DNA of 64,000 nt from Pristionchus mayeri (Eukaryota; Nematoda; Chromadorea; Rhabditida; Neodiplogasteridae), in assembly GCA_036245805.1 (NCBI GenBank), contig BTRK01000007.1, positions 930,001 to 994,000 of the forward strand, in the 5' to 3' direction. Shown here piece after piece: positions 20,110 through 35,611 of the stretch; the first letter of the stretch is position 1; each line of letters begins with the position of its first letter. The position numbers and the translations under genes were made by a program. The notes beneath the pieces are model-generated. The model worked only from the letters and a program-made list of their open reading frames with translations. It was not told where the DNA came from and did no database searches.

Positions 20110-23100
20110 TTTTGGGTATATTCTCACGCCACCTTAATTTTGGGTATATTCTCACGCCACCTTAATTTTGGGTATATTCTCACGCCACCTTAATTTTGGG
20201 TATATTCTCACGCCACCTTAATTTTGGGTATATTCTCAAGCCACCTTAATTTTGGGTATATTCTCACGCCACCTTAATTTTGGGTATATTCTCCCGCCAC
20301 CTTAATTTTGGGTATATTCTCACGCCACCTTAATTTTGGGTATATTCTCACGCCACCTTAATTTTGGGTATATTCTCACGCCACCTTAATTTTGGGTATA
20401 TTCTCACGCCACCTTAATTTTGGGTATATTCTCACGCCACCTTAATTTTGGGTATATTCTCACGCCACCTTAATTTTGGGTATATTCTCACGCCACCTTA
20501 ATTTTGGGTATATTCTCACGCCACCTTAATTTTGGGTATATTCTCACGCCACCTTAATTTTGGGTATATTCTCCCGCCACCTTAATTTTGGGTATATTCT
20601 CACGCCACCTTAATTTTGGCTATATTCTCCCGCCACCTTAATTTTGGGTATATTCTCACGCCACCTTAATTTTGGGTATATTCTCACGCCACCTTAATTT
20701 TGGGTATATTCTCACGCCACCTTAATTTTGGGTATATTCTCACGCCACCTTAATTTTGGGTATATTCTCACGCCACCTTAATTTTGGGTATATTCTCCCG
20801 CCACCTTAATTTTGGGTATATTCTCACGCCACCTTAATTTTGGCTATATTCTCCCGCCACCTTAATTTTGGGTATATTCTCACGCCACCTTAATTTTGGG
20901 TATATTCTCCCGCCACCTTAATTTTGGGTATATTCTCACGCCACCTTAATTTTGGGTATATTCTCACGCCACCTTAATTTTGGGTATATTCTCACGCCAC
21001 CTTAATTTTGGGTATATTCTCACGCCACCTTAATTTTGGGTATATTCTCACGCCACCTTAATTTTGGGTATATTCTCACGCCACCTTAATTTTGGGTATA
21101 TTCTCCCGCCACCTTAATTTTGGGTATATTCTCACGCCACCTTAATTTTGGGTATATTCTCACGCCACCTTAATTTTGGGTATATTCTCCCGCCACCTTA
21201 ATTTTGGGTATATTCTCACGCCACCTTAATTTTGGCTATATTCTCCCGCCACCTTAATTTTGGGTATATTCTCACGCCACCTTAATTTTGGGTATATTCT
21301 CACGCCACCTTAATTTTGGGTATATTCTCACGCCACCTTAATTTTGGGTATATTCTCACGCCACCTTAATTTTGGGTATATTCTCACGCCACCTTAATTT
21401 TGGGTATATTCTCCCGCCACCTTAATTTTGGGTATATTCTCACGCCACCTTAATTTTGGCTATATTCTCCCGCCACCTTAATTTTGGGTATATTCTCACG
21501 CCACCTTAATTTTGGGTATATTCTCCCGCCACCTTAATTTTGGGTATATTCTCACGCCACCTTAATTTTGGGTATATTCTCACGCCACCTTAATTTTGGG
21601 TATATTCTCACGCCACCTTAATTTTGGGTATATTCTCACGCCACCTTAATTTTGGGTATATTCTCACGCCACCTTAATTTTGGGTATATTCTCACGCCAC
21701 CTTAATTTTGGGTATATTCTCCCGCCACCTTAATTTTGGGTATATTCTCACGCCACCTTAATTTTGGGTATATTCTCCCGCCACCTTAATTTTGGGTATA
21801 TTCTCACGCCACCTTAATTTTGGGTATATTCTCACGCCACCTTAATTTTGGGTATATTCTCACGCCACCTTAATTTTGGGTATATTCTCACGCCACCTTA
21901 ATTTTGGGTATATTCTCACGCCACCTTAATTTTGGGTATATTCTCACGCCACCTTAATTTTGGGTATATTCTCCCGCCACCTTAATTTTGGGTATATTCT
22001 CACGCCACCTTAATTTTGGGTATATTCTCACGCCACCTTAATTTTGGGTATATTCTCACGCCACCTTAATTTTGGGTATATTCTCACGCCACCTTAATTT
22101 TGGGTATATTCTCACGCCACCTTAATTTTGGGTATATTCTCACGCCACCTTAATTTTGGGTATATTCTCACGCCACCTTAATTTTGGGTATATTCTCACG
22201 CCACCTTAATTTTGGGTATATTCTCACGCCACCTTAATTTTGGGTATATTCTCACGCCACCTTAATTTTGAGTATATTCTCACGCCACCTTAATTTTGGG
22301 TATATTCTCACGCCACCTTAATTTTGGGTATATTCTCACGCCACCTTAATTTTGGGTATATTCTCACGCCACCTTAATTTTGGGTATATTCTCACGCCAC
22401 CTTAATTTTGGCTATATTCTCCCGCCACCTTAATTTTGGGTATATTCTCACGCCACCTTAATTTTGGGTATATTCTCACGCCACCTTAATTTTGGGTATA
22501 TTCTCACGCCACCTTAATTTTGGGTATATTCTCACGCCACCTTAATTTTGGGTATATTCTCACGCCACCTTAATTTTGGGTATATTCTCACGCCACCTTA
22601 ATTTTGGCTATATTCTCCCGCCACCTTAATTTTGGGTATATTCTCACGCCACCTTAATTTTGGGTATATTCTCACGCCACCTTAATTTTGGGTATATTCT
22701 CACGCCACCTTAATTTTGGGTATATTCTCACGCCACCTTAATTTTGGGTATATTCTCACGCCACCTTAATTTTGGGTATATTCTCACGCCACCTTAATTT
22801 TGGGTATATTCTCACGCCACCTTAATTTTGGGTATATTCTCACGCCACCTTAATTTTGGGTATATTCTCACGCCACCTTAATTTTGGGTATATTCTCACG
22901 CCACCTTAATTTTGGGTATATTCTCACGCCACCTTAATTTTGGGTATATTCTCACGCCACCTTAATTTTGGGTATATTCTCACGCCACCTTAATTTTGGG
23001 TATATTCTCACGCCACCTTAATTTTGGGTATATTCTCACGCCACCTTAATTTTGGGTATATTCTCACGCCACCTTAATTTTGGGTATATTCTCACGCCAC

Positions 23101-26100
23101 CTTAATTTTGGGTATATTCTCACGCCACCTTAATTTTGGGTATATTCTCACGCCACCTTAATTTTGGGTATATTCTCACGCCACCTTAATTTTGGGTATA
23201 TTCTCACGCCACCTTAATTTTGGGTATATTCTCACGCCACCTTAATTTTGGCTATATTCTCCCGCCACCTTAATTTTGGGTATATTCTCACGCCACCTTA
23301 ATTTTGGGTATATTCTCACGCCACCTTATTTTTGGCTATATTCTCCCGCCACCTTAATTTTGGGTATATTCTCACGCCACCTTAATTTTGGGTATATTCT
23401 CACGCCACCTTAATTTTGGCTATATTCTCCCGCCACCTTAATTTTGGGTATATTCTCACGCCACCTTAATTTTGGGTATATTCTCACGCCACCTTAATTT
23501 TGGCTATATTCTCCCGCCACCTTAATTTTGGGTATATTCTCACGCCACCTTAATTTTGGGTATATTCTCACGCCACCTTATTTTTGGGTATATTCTCACG
23601 CCACCTTAATTTTGGGTATATTCTCACGCCACCTTAATTTTGGGTATATTCTCACGCCACCTTAATTTTGGGTATATTCTCACGCCACCTTAATTTTGGG
23701 TATATTCTCACGCCACCTTAATTTTGGGTATATTCTCACGCCACCTTAATTTTGGCTATATTCTCCCGCCACCTTAATTTTGGGTATATTCTCACGCCAC
23801 CTTAATTTTGGGTATATTCTCACGCCACCTTAATTTTGGGTATATTCTCACGCCACCTTAATTTTGGGTATATTCTCACGCCACCTTAATTTTGGGTATA
23901 TTCTCACGCCACCTTAATTTTGGGTATATTCTCACGCCACCTTAATTTTGGGTATATTCTCACGCCACCTTAATTTTGGGTATATTCTCACGCCACCTTA
24001 ATTTTGGGTATATTCTCACGCCACCTTAATTTTGGGTATATTCTCACGCCACCTTAATTTTGGGTATATTCTCACGCCACCTTAATTTTGGGTATATTCT
24101 CACGCCACCTTAATTTTGGGTATATTCTCACGCCACCTTAATTTTGGGTATATTCTCACGCCACCTTAATTTTGGGTATATTCTCACGCCACCTTAATTT
24201 TGGGTATATTCTCACGCCACCTTAATTTTGGGTATATTCTCACGCCACCTTAATTTTGGGTATATTCTCCCGCCACCTTAATTTTGGGTATATTCTCACG
24301 CCACCTTAATTTTGGGTATATTCTCACGCCACCTTAATTTTGGGTATATTCTCACGCCACCTTAATTTTGGGTATATTCTCACGCCACCTTAATTTTGGG
24401 TATATTCTCACGCCACCTTAATTTTGGCTATATTCTCCCGCCACCTTAATTTTGGGTATATTCTCACGCCACCTTAATTTTGGGTATATTCTCACGCCAC
24501 CTTATTTTTGGCTATATTCTCCCGCCACCTTAATTTTGGGTATATTCTCACGCCACCTTAATTTTGGGTATATTCTCACGCCACCTTAATTTTGGCTATA
24601 TTCTCCCGCCACCTTAATTTTGGGTATATTCTCACGCCACCTTAATTTTGGGTATATTCTCACGCCACCTTAATTTTGGCTATATTCTCCCGCCACCTTA
24701 ATTTTGGGTATATTCTCACGCCACCTTAATTTTGGGTATATTCTCACGCCACCTTATTTTTGGGTATATTCTCACGCCACCTTAATTTTGGGTATATTCT
24801 CACGCCACCTTAATTTTGGGTATATTCTCACGCCACCTTACTTTTGGGTATATTCTCACGCCACCTTAATTTTGGCTATATTCTCCCGCCACCTTAATTT
24901 TGGGTATATTCTCACGCCACCAAAATTTTGGGTATATTCTCACGCCACCTTAATTTTGGGTATATTCTCACGCCACCTTAATTTTGGGTATATTCTCACG
25001 CCACCTTAATTTTGGGTATATTCTCACGCCACCTTAATTTTGGGTATATTCTCACGCCACCTTAATTTTGGGTATATTCTCACGCCACCTTAATTTTGGG
25101 TATATTCTCACGCCACCTTAATTTTGGGTATATTCTCACGCCACCTTAATTTTGGGTATATTCTCACGCCACCTTAATTTTGGGTATATTCTCACGCCAC
25201 CTTAATTTTGGGTATATTCTCACGCCACCTTAATTTTGGGTATATTCTCACGCCACCTTAATTTTGGGTATATTCTCACGCCACCTTAATTTTGGGTATA
25301 TTCTCACGCCACCTTAATTTTGGGTATATTCTCACGCCACCTTAATTTTGGGTATATTCTCACGCCACCTTAATTTTGGGTATATTCTCACGCCACCTTA
25401 CTTTTGGGTATATTCTCACGCCACCTTAATTTTGGCTATATTCTCCCGCCACCTTAATTTTGGGTATATTCTCACGCCACCAAAATTTTGGGTATATACT
25501 CACGCCACCTTAATTTTGGGTATATACTCACGCCACCTTAATTTTGGGTATATTCTCACGCCACCTTAATTTTGGGTATATTCTCACGCCACCTTAATTT
25601 TGGGTATATTCTCACGCCACCTTAATTTTGGGTATATTCTCACGCCACCTTAATTTTGGCTATATTCTCCCGCCACCTTAATTTTGGGTATATTCTCACG
25701 CCACCTTAATTTTGGGTATATTCTCACGCCACCTTAATTTTGGGTATATTCTCACGCCACCTTAATTTTGGGTATATTCTCACGCCACCTTAATTTTGGG
25801 TATATTCTCACGCCACCTTAATTTTGGGTATATTCTCACGCCACCTTAATTTTGGGTATATTCTCACGCCACCTTAATTTTGGGTATATTCTCACGCCAC
25901 CTTAATTTTGGGTATATTCTCACGCCACCTTAATTTTGGGTATATTCTCACGCCACCTTAATTTTGGGTATATTCTCACGCCACCTTAATTTTGGGTATA
26001 TTCTCACGCCACCTTAATTTTGGGTATATTCTCACGCCACCTTAATTTTGGGTATATTCTCACGCCACCTTAATTTTGGGTATATTCTCACGCCACCTTA

Positions 26101-29100
26101 ATTTTGGGTATATTCTCACGCCACCTTAATTTTGGCTATATTCTCCCGCCACCTTAATTTTGGGTATATTCTCACGCCACCTTAATTTTGGGTATATTCT
26201 CACGCCACCTTATTTTTGGGTATATTCTCACGCCACCTTAATTTTGGGTATATTCTCACGCCACCTTAATTTTGGGTATATTCTCACGCCACCTTAATTT
26301 TGGGTATATTCTCACGCCACCTTAATTTTGGGTATATTCTCACGCCACCTTAATTTTGGCTATATTCTCCCGCCACCTTAATTTTGGGTATATTCTCACG
26401 CCACCTTAATTTTGGGTATATTCTCACGCCACCTTAATTTTGGGTATATTCTCACGCCACCTTAATTTTGGGTATATTCTCACGCCACCTTAATTTTGGG
26501 TATATTCTCACGCCACCTTAATTTTGGGTATATTCTCACGCCACCTTAATTTTGGGTATATTCTCACGCCACCTTAATTTTGGGTATATTCTCACGCCAC
26601 CTTAATTTTGGGTATATTCTCACGCCACCTTAATTTTGGGTATATTCTCACGCCACCTTAATTTTGGGTATATTCTCACGCCACCTTAATTTTGGGTATA
26701 TTCTCACGCCACCTTAATTTTGGGTATATTCTCACGCCACCTTAATTTTGGGTATATTCTCACGCCACCTTACTTTTGGGTATATTCTCACGCCACCTTA
26801 ATTTTGGGTATATTCTCACGCCACCTTAATTTTGGGTATATTCTCACGCCACCTTAATTTTGGGTATATTCTCACGCCACCTTATTTTTGGGTATATTCT
26901 CACGCCACCTTAATTTTGGGTATATTCTCACGCCACCTTAATTTTGGGTATATTCTCACGCCACCTTAATATTGGGTATATTCTCACGCCACCTTAATTT
27001 TGGGTATATTCTCACGCCACCTTAATTTTGGGTATATTCTCACGCCACCTTAATTTTGGGTATATTCTCACGCCACCTTAATTTTGGGTATATTCTCACG
27101 CCACCTTATTTTTGGGTATATTCTCACGCCACCTTAATTTTGGGTATATTCTCACGCCACCTTAATTTTGGGTATATTCTCACGCCACCTTAATTTTGGG
27201 TATATTCTCACGCCACCTTAATTTTGGCCATATTCTCCCGCCACCTTAATTTTGGGTATATTCTCACGCCACCTTAATTTTGGGTATATTCTCACGCCAC
27301 CTTATTTTTGGGTATATTCTCACGCCACCTTAATTTTGGGTATATTCTCACGCCACCTTAATTTTGGGTATATTCTCACGCCACCTTAATTTTGGGTATA
27401 TTCTCACGCCACCTTAATTTTGGGTATATTCTCACGCCACCTTAATTTTGGGTATATTCTCACGCCACCTTAATTTTGGGTATATTCTCACGCCACCTTA
27501 ATTTTGGGTATATTCTCACGCCACCTTAATTTTGGGTATATTCTCACGCCACCTTAATTTTGGGTATATTCTCACGCCACCTTAATTTTGGCTATATTCT
27601 CCCGCCACCTTAATTTTGGGTATATTCTCACGCCACCTTAATTTTGGGTATATTCTCACGCCACCTTAATTTTGGGTATATTCTCACGCCACCTTAATTT
27701 TGGGTATATTCTCACGCCACCTTACTTTTGGGTATATTCTCACGCCACCTTAATTTTGGGTATATTCTCACGCCACCTTAATTTTGGGTATATTCTCACG
27801 CCACCTTAATTTTGGGTATATTCTCACGCCACCTTATTTTTGGGTATATTCTCACGCCACCTTAATTTTGGGTATATTCTCACGCCACCTTATTTTTGGG
27901 TATATTCTCACGCCACCTTAATTTTGGGTATATTCTCACGCCACCTTAATTTTGGGTATATTCTCACGCCACCTTAATTTTGGGTATATTCTCACGCCAC
28001 CTTAATTTTGGCCATATTCTCCCGCCACCTTAATTTTGGGTATATTCTCACGCCACCTTAATTTTGGGTATATTCTCACGCCACCTTATTTTTGGGTATA
28101 TTCTCACGCCACCTTAATTTTGGGTATATTCTCACGCCACCTTAATTTTGGGTATATTCTCACGCCACCTTAATTTTGGGTATATTCTCACGCCACCTTA
28201 ATTTTGGGTATATTCTCACGCCACCTTAATTTTGGGTATATTCTCACGCCACCTTAATTTTGGGTATATTCTCACGCCACCTTAATTTTGGGTATATTCT
28301 CACGCCACCTTAATTTTGGGTATATTCTCACGCCACCTTAATTTTGGGTATATTCTCACGCCACCTTAATTTTGGGTATATTCTCACGCCACCTTAATTT
28401 TGGCTATATTCTCCCGCCACCTTAATTTTGGGTATATTCTCACGCCACCTTAATTTTGGGTATATTCTCACGCCACCTTAATTTTGGGTATATTCTCACG
28501 CCACCTTAATTTTGGGTATATTCTCACGCCACCTTAATTTTGGGTATATTCTCACGCCACCTTAATTTTGGGTATATTCTCACGCCACCTTAATTTTGGG
28601 TATATTCTCACGCCACCTTAATTTTGGGTATATTCTCACGCCACCTTAATTTTGGGTATATTCTCACGCCACCTTAATTTTGGGTATATTCTCACGCCAC
28701 CTTAATTTTGGGTATATTCTCACGCCACCTTAATTTTGGGTATATTCTCACGCCACCTTAATTTTGGGTATATTCTCACGCCACCTTAATTTTGGGTATA
28801 TTCTCACGCCACCTTACTTTTGGGTATATTCTCACGCCACCTTAATTTTGGCTATATTCTCCCGCCACCTTAATTTTGGGTATATTCTCACGCCACCTTA
28901 ATTTTGGGTATATTCTCACGCCACCTTAATTTTGGGTATATTCTCACGCCACCTTAATTTTGGGTATATTCTCAAGCCACCTTAATTTTGGGTATATTCT
29001 CACGCCACCTTAATTTTGGGTATATTCTCACGCCACCTTAATTTTGGCTATATTCTCCCGCCACCTTAATTTTGGGTATATTCTCACGCCACCTTAATTT

Positions 29101-32100
29101 TGGGTATATTCTCACGCCACCTTAATTTTGGGTATATTCTCACGCCACCTTAATTTTGGGTATATTCTCACGCCACCTTAATTTTGGGTATATTCTCACG
29201 CCACCTTAATTTTGGGTATATTCTCACGCCACCTTAATTTTGGGTATATTCTCACGCCACCTTAATTTTGGGTATATTCTCACGCCACCTTAATTTTGGC
29301 CATATTCTCCCGCCACCTTAATTTTGGGTATATTCTCACGCCACCTTAATTTTGGGTATATTCTCACGCCACCTTAATTTTGGGTATATTCTCACGCCAC
29401 CTTAATTTTGGGTATATTCTCACGCCACCTTAATTTTGGGTATATTCTCACGCCACCTTAATTTTGGGTATATTCTCACGCCACCTTAATTTTGGGTATA
29501 TTCTCACGCCACCTTAATTTTGGGTATATTCTCACGCCACCTTAATTTTGGGTATATTCTCACGCCACCTTAATTTTGGGTATATTCTCACGCCACCTTA
29601 TTTTTGGGTATATTCTCACGCCACCTTAATTTTGGGTATATTCTCACGCCACCTTAATTTTGGGTATATTCTCACGCCACCTTAATTTTGGGTATATTCT
29701 CACGCCACCTTAATTTTGGGTATATTCTCACGCCACCTTAATTTTGGGTATATTCTCACGCCACCTTAATTTTGGCTATATTCTCCCGCCACCTTAATTT
29801 TGGGTATATTCTCACGCCACCTTAATTTTGGGTATATTCTCACGCCACCTTAATTTTGGGTATATTCTCACGCCACCTTAATTTTGGGTATATTCTCACG
29901 CCACCTTAATTTTGGGTATATTCTCACGCCACCTTAATTTTGGGTATATTCTCACGCCACCTTAATTTTGGGTATATTCTCACGCCACCTTAATTTTGGG
30001 TATATTCTCACGCCACCTTAATTTTGGGTATATTCTCACGCCACCTTAATTTTGGGTATATTCTCACGCCACCTTAATTTTGGGTATATTCTCACGCCAC
30101 CTTAATTTTGGGTATATTCTCACGCCACCTTAATTTTGGGTATATTCTCACGCCACCTTACTTTTGGGTATATTCTCACGCCACCTTAATTTTGGCTATA
30201 TTCTCCCGCCACCTTAATTTTGGGTATATTCTCACGCCACCAAAATTTTGGGTATATTCTCACGCCACCTTAATTTTGGGTATATTCTCACGCCACCTTA
30301 ATTTTGGGTATATTCTCACGCCACCTTAATTTTGGGTATATTCTCACGCCACCTTAATTTTGGGTATATTCTCACGCCACCTTAATTTTGGCTATATTCT
30401 CCCGCCAACTTAATTTTGGGTATATTCTCACGCCACCTTAATTTTGGGTATATTCTCACGCCACCTTAATTTTGGGTATATTCTCACGCCACCTTAATTT
30501 TGGGTATATTCTCACGCCACCTTAATTTTGGGTATATTCTCACGCCACCTTAATTTTGGGTATATTCTCACGCCACCTTAATTTTGGGTATATTCTCACG
30601 CCACCTTAATTTTGGGTATATTCTCACGCCACCTTAATTTTGGCCATATTCTCCCGCCACCTTAATTTTGGGTATATTCTCACGCCACCTTAATTTTGGG
30701 TATATTCTCACGCCACCTTAATTTTGGGTATATTCTCACGCCACCTTAATTTTGGGTATATTCTCACGCCACCTTAATTTTGGGTATATTCTCACGCCAC
30801 CTTAATTTTGGGTATATTCTCACGCCACCTTAATTTTGGGTATATTCTCACGCCACCTTAATTTTGGGTATATTCTCACGCCACCTTAATTTTGGGTATA
30901 TTCTCACGCCACCTTAATTTTGGGTATATTCTCACGCCACCTTATTTTTGGGTATATTCTCACGCCACCTTATTTTTGGGTATATTCTCACGCCACCTTA
31001 ATTTTGGGTATATTCTCACGCCACCTTAATTTTGGGTATATTCTCACGCCACCTTAATTTTGGGTATATTCTCACGCCACCTTAATTTTGGGTATATTCT
31101 CACGCCACCTTAATTTTGGGTATATTCTCACGCCACCTTAATTTTGGGTATATTCTCACGCCACCTTAATTTTGGCTATATTCTCCCGCCACCTTAATTT
31201 TGGGTATATTCTCACGCCACCTTAATTTTGGGTATATTCTCACGCCACCTTAATTTTGGGTATATTCTCACGCCACCTTAATTTTGGGTATATTCTCACG
31301 CCACCTTAATTTTGGGTATATTCTCACGCCACCTTAATTTTGGGTATATTCTCACGCCACCTTAATTTTGGGTATATTCTCACGCCACCTTAATTTTGGG
31401 TATATTCTCACGCCACCTTAATTTTGGGTATATTCTCACGCCACCTTAATTTTGGGTATATTCTCACGCCACCTTAATTTTGGGTATATTCTCACGCCAC
31501 CTTAATTTTGGGTATATTCTCACGCCACCTTAATTTTGGGTATATTCTCACGCCACCTTAATTTTGGGTATATTCTCACGCCACCTTAATTTTGGCTATA
31601 TTCTCCCGCCACCTTAATTTTGGCTATATTCTCCCGCCACCTTAATTTTGGGTATATTCTCACGCCACCTTAATTTTGGGTATATTCTCACGCCACCTTA
31701 ATTTTGGGTATATTCTCACGCCACCTTAATTTTGGGTATATTCTCACGCCACCTTAATTTTGGGTATATTCTCACGCCACCTTAATTTTGGGTATATTCT
31801 CACGCCACCTTAATTTTGGGTATATTCTCACGCCACCTTAATTTTGGGTATATTCTCACGCCACCTTAATTTTGGGTATATTCTCACGCCACCTTAATTT
31901 TGGGTATATTCTCACGCCACCTTAATTTTGGGTATATTCTCACGCCACCTTAATTTTGGGTATATTCTCACGCCACCTTAATTTTGGGTATATTCTCACG
32001 CCACCTTAATTTTGGGTATATTCTCACGCCACCTTACTTTTGGGTATATTCTCACGCCACCTTAATTTTGGCTATATTCTCCCGCCACCTTAATTTTGGG

Positions 32101-35100
32101 TATATTCTCACGCCACCAAAATTTTGGGTATATTCTCACGCCACCTTAATTTTGGGTATATTCTCACGCCACCTTAATTTTGGGTATATTCTCACGCCAC
32201 CTTAATTTTGGGTATATTCTCACGCCACCTTAATTTTGGGTATATTCTCACGCCACCTTAATTTTGGCTATATTCTCCCGCCACCTTAATTTTGGGTATA
32301 TTCTCACGCCACCTTAATTTTGGGTATATTCTCACGCCACCTTAATTTTGGGTATATTCTCACGCCACCTTAATTTTGGGTATATTCTCACGCCACCTTA
32401 ATTTTGGGTATATTCTCACGCCACCTTAATTTTGGGTATATTCTCACGCCACCTTAATTTTGGGTATATTCTCACGCCACCTTAATTTTGGGTATATTCT
32501 CACGCCACCTTAATTTTGGCCATATTCTCCCGCCACCTTAATTTTGGGTATATTCTCACGCCACCTTAATTTTGGGTATATTCTCACGCCACCTTAATTT
32601 TGGGTATATTCTCACGCCACCTTAATTTTGGGTATATTCTCACGCCACCTTAATTTTGGGTATATTCTCACGCCACCTTAATTTTGGGTATATTCTCACG
32701 CCACCTTAATTTTGGGTATATTCTCACGCCACCTTAATTTTGGGTATATTCTCACGCCACCTTAATTTTGGGTATATTCTCACGCCACCTTAATTTTGGG
32801 TATATTCTCACGCCACCTTATTTTTGGGTATATTCTCACGCCACCTTAATTTTGGGTATATTCTCACGCCACCTTAATTTTGGGTATATTCTCACGCCAC
32901 CTTAATTTTGGGTATATTCTCACGCCACCTTAATTTTGGGTATATTCTCACGCCACCTTAATTTTGGGTATATTCTCACGCCACCTTAATTTTGGCCATA
33001 TTCTCCCGCCACCTTAATTTTGGGTATATTCTCACGCCACCTTAATTTTGGGTATATTCTCACGCCACCTTAATTTTGGGTATATTCTCACGCCACCTTA
33101 ATTTTGGGTATATTCTCACGCCACCTTAATTTTGGGTATATTCTCACGCCACCTTAATTTTGGGTATATTCTCACGCCACCTTAATTTTGGGTATATTCT
33201 CACGCCACCTTAATTTTGGGTATATTCTCACGCCACCTTAATTTTGGGTATATTCTCACGCCACCTTAATTTTGGGTATATTCTCACGCCACCTTATTTT
33301 TGGGTATATTCTCACGCCACCTTAATTTTGGGTATATTCTCACGCCACCTTAATTTTGGGTATATTCTCACGCCACCTTAATTTTGGGTATATTCTCACG
33401 CCACCTTAATTTTGGGTATATTCTCACGCCACCTTAATTTTGGGTATATTCTCACGCCACCTTAATTTTGGCTATATTCTCCCGCCACCTTAATTTTGGG
33501 TATATTCTCACGCCACCTTAATTTTGGGTATATTCTCACGCCACCTTAATTTTGGGTATATTCTCACGCCACCTTAATTTTGGGTATATTCTCACGCCAC
33601 CTTAATTTTGGGTATATTCTCACGCCACCTTAATTTTGGGTATATTCTCACGCCACCTTAATTTTGGGTATATTCTCACGCCACCTTAATTTTGGGTATA
33701 TTCTCACGCCACCTTAATTTTGGGTATATTCTCACGCCACCTTAATTTTGGGTATATTCTCACGCCACCTTAATTTTGGGTATATTCTCACGCCACCTTA
33801 ATTTTGGGTATATTCTCACGCCACCTTAATTTTGGGTATATTCTCACGCCACCTTAATTTTGGGTATATTCTCACGCCACCTTACTTTTGGGTATATTCT
33901 CACGCCACCTTAATTTTGGGTATATTCTCACGCCACCAAAATTTTGGGTATATTCTCACGCCACCTTAATTTTGGGTATATTCTCACGCCACCTTAATTT
34001 TGGGTATATTCTCACGCCACCTTAATTTTGGGTATATTCTCACGCCACCTTAATTTTGGGTATATTCTCACGCCACCTTAATTTTGGCTATATTCTCCCG
34101 CCAACTTAATTTTGGGTATATTCTCACGCCACCTTAATTTTGGGTATATTCTCACGCCACCTTAATTTTGGGTATATTCTCACGCCACCTTAATTTTGGG
34201 TATATTCTCACGCCACCTTAATTTTGGGTATATTCTCACGCCACCTTAATTTTGGGTATATTCTCACGCCACCTTAATTTTGGGTATATTCTCACGCCAC
34301 CTTAATTTTGGGTATATTCTCACGCCACCTTAATTTTGGCCATATTCTCCCGCCACCTTAATTTTGGGTATATTCTCACGCCACCTTAATTTTGGGTATA
34401 TTCTCACGCCACCTTAATTTTGGGTATATTCTCACGCCACCTTAATTTTGGGTATATTCTCACGCCACCTTAATTTTGGGTATATTCTCACGCCACCTTA
34501 ATTTTGGGTATATTCTCACGCCACCTTAATTTTGGGTATATTCTCACGCCACCTTAATTTTGGGTATATTCTCACGCCACCTTAATTTTGGGTATATTCT
34601 CACGCCACCTTAATTTTGGGTATATTCTCACGCCACCTTATTTTTGGGTATATTCTCACGCCACCTTAATTTTGGGTATATTCTCACGCCACCTTAATTT
34701 TGGGTATATTCTCACGCCACCTTAATTTTGGGTATATTCTCACGCCACCTTAATTTTGGGTATATTCTCACGCCACCTTAATTTTGGGTATATTCTCACG
34801 CCACCTTAATTTTGGGTATATTCTCACGCCACCTTAATTTTGGCTATATTCTCCCGCCACCTTAATTTTGGGTATATTCTCACGCCACCTTAATTTTGGG
34901 TATATTCTCACGCCACCTTAATTTTGGGTATATTCTCACGCCACCTTAATTTTGGGTATATTCTCACGCCACCTTAATTTTGGGTATATTCTCACGCCAC
35001 CTTAATTTTGGGTATATTCTCACGCCACCTTAATTTTGGGTATATTCTCACGCCACCTTAATTTTGGGTATATTCTCACGCCACCTTACTTTTGGGTATA

Positions 35101-35611
35101 TTCTCACGCCACCTTAATTTTGGGTATATTCTCACGCCACCTTAATTTTGGGTATATTCTCACGCCACCTTAATTTTGGGTATATTCTCACGCCACCTTA
35201 ATTTTGGGTATATTCTCACGCCACCTTAATTTTGGGTATATTCTCACGCCACCTTAATTTTGGGTATATTCTCACGCCACCTTAATTTTGGGTATATTCT
35301 CACGCCACCTTAATTTTGGGTATATTCTCACGCCACCTTAATTTTGGGTATATTCTCACGCCACCTTAATTTTGGGTATATTCTCACGCCACCTTAATTT
35401 TGGGTATATTCTCACGCCACCTTAATTTTGGGTATATTCTCACGCCACCTTAATTTTGGGTATATTCTCACGCCACCTTAATTTTGGGTATATTCTCCCG
35501 CCACCTTAATTTTGGGTATATTCTCCCGCCACCTTAATTTTGGGTATATTCTCACGCCACCTTAATTTTGGGTATATTCTCACGCCACCTTAATTTTGGG
35601 TATATTCTCAC
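20110..35611 (-). repeat. 28-bp minisatellite, minus orientation, homogeneous core
   Basis: About 553 units, the reverse complement of the left arm, with virtually no change of register over 15.5 kb. Recurrent variants are GGCTATATTCTCCCGCC, TTATTTTTGGG, TTACTTTTGGG and GGCCATATTC. The marker CCAAAATTTT recurs at 24920, 25480, 30240, 32116 and 33936, always a multiple of 28 apart (20, 170, 67 and 65 units). The unit near 25480 carries private TATACTCAC changes in two consecutive repeats. The few plus-strand open frames of 73-101 codons are artefacts of marker units. No gene. Confidence 0.97.

Noticed and set aside
15521..32205. Frames of 73-101 codons (GIFSRHLNFGYILTPP type) in the 28-bp array
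   Set aside because: They occur only where a marker unit removes the usual stop; 28 is not a multiple of three, so the frames rotate and end by chance.
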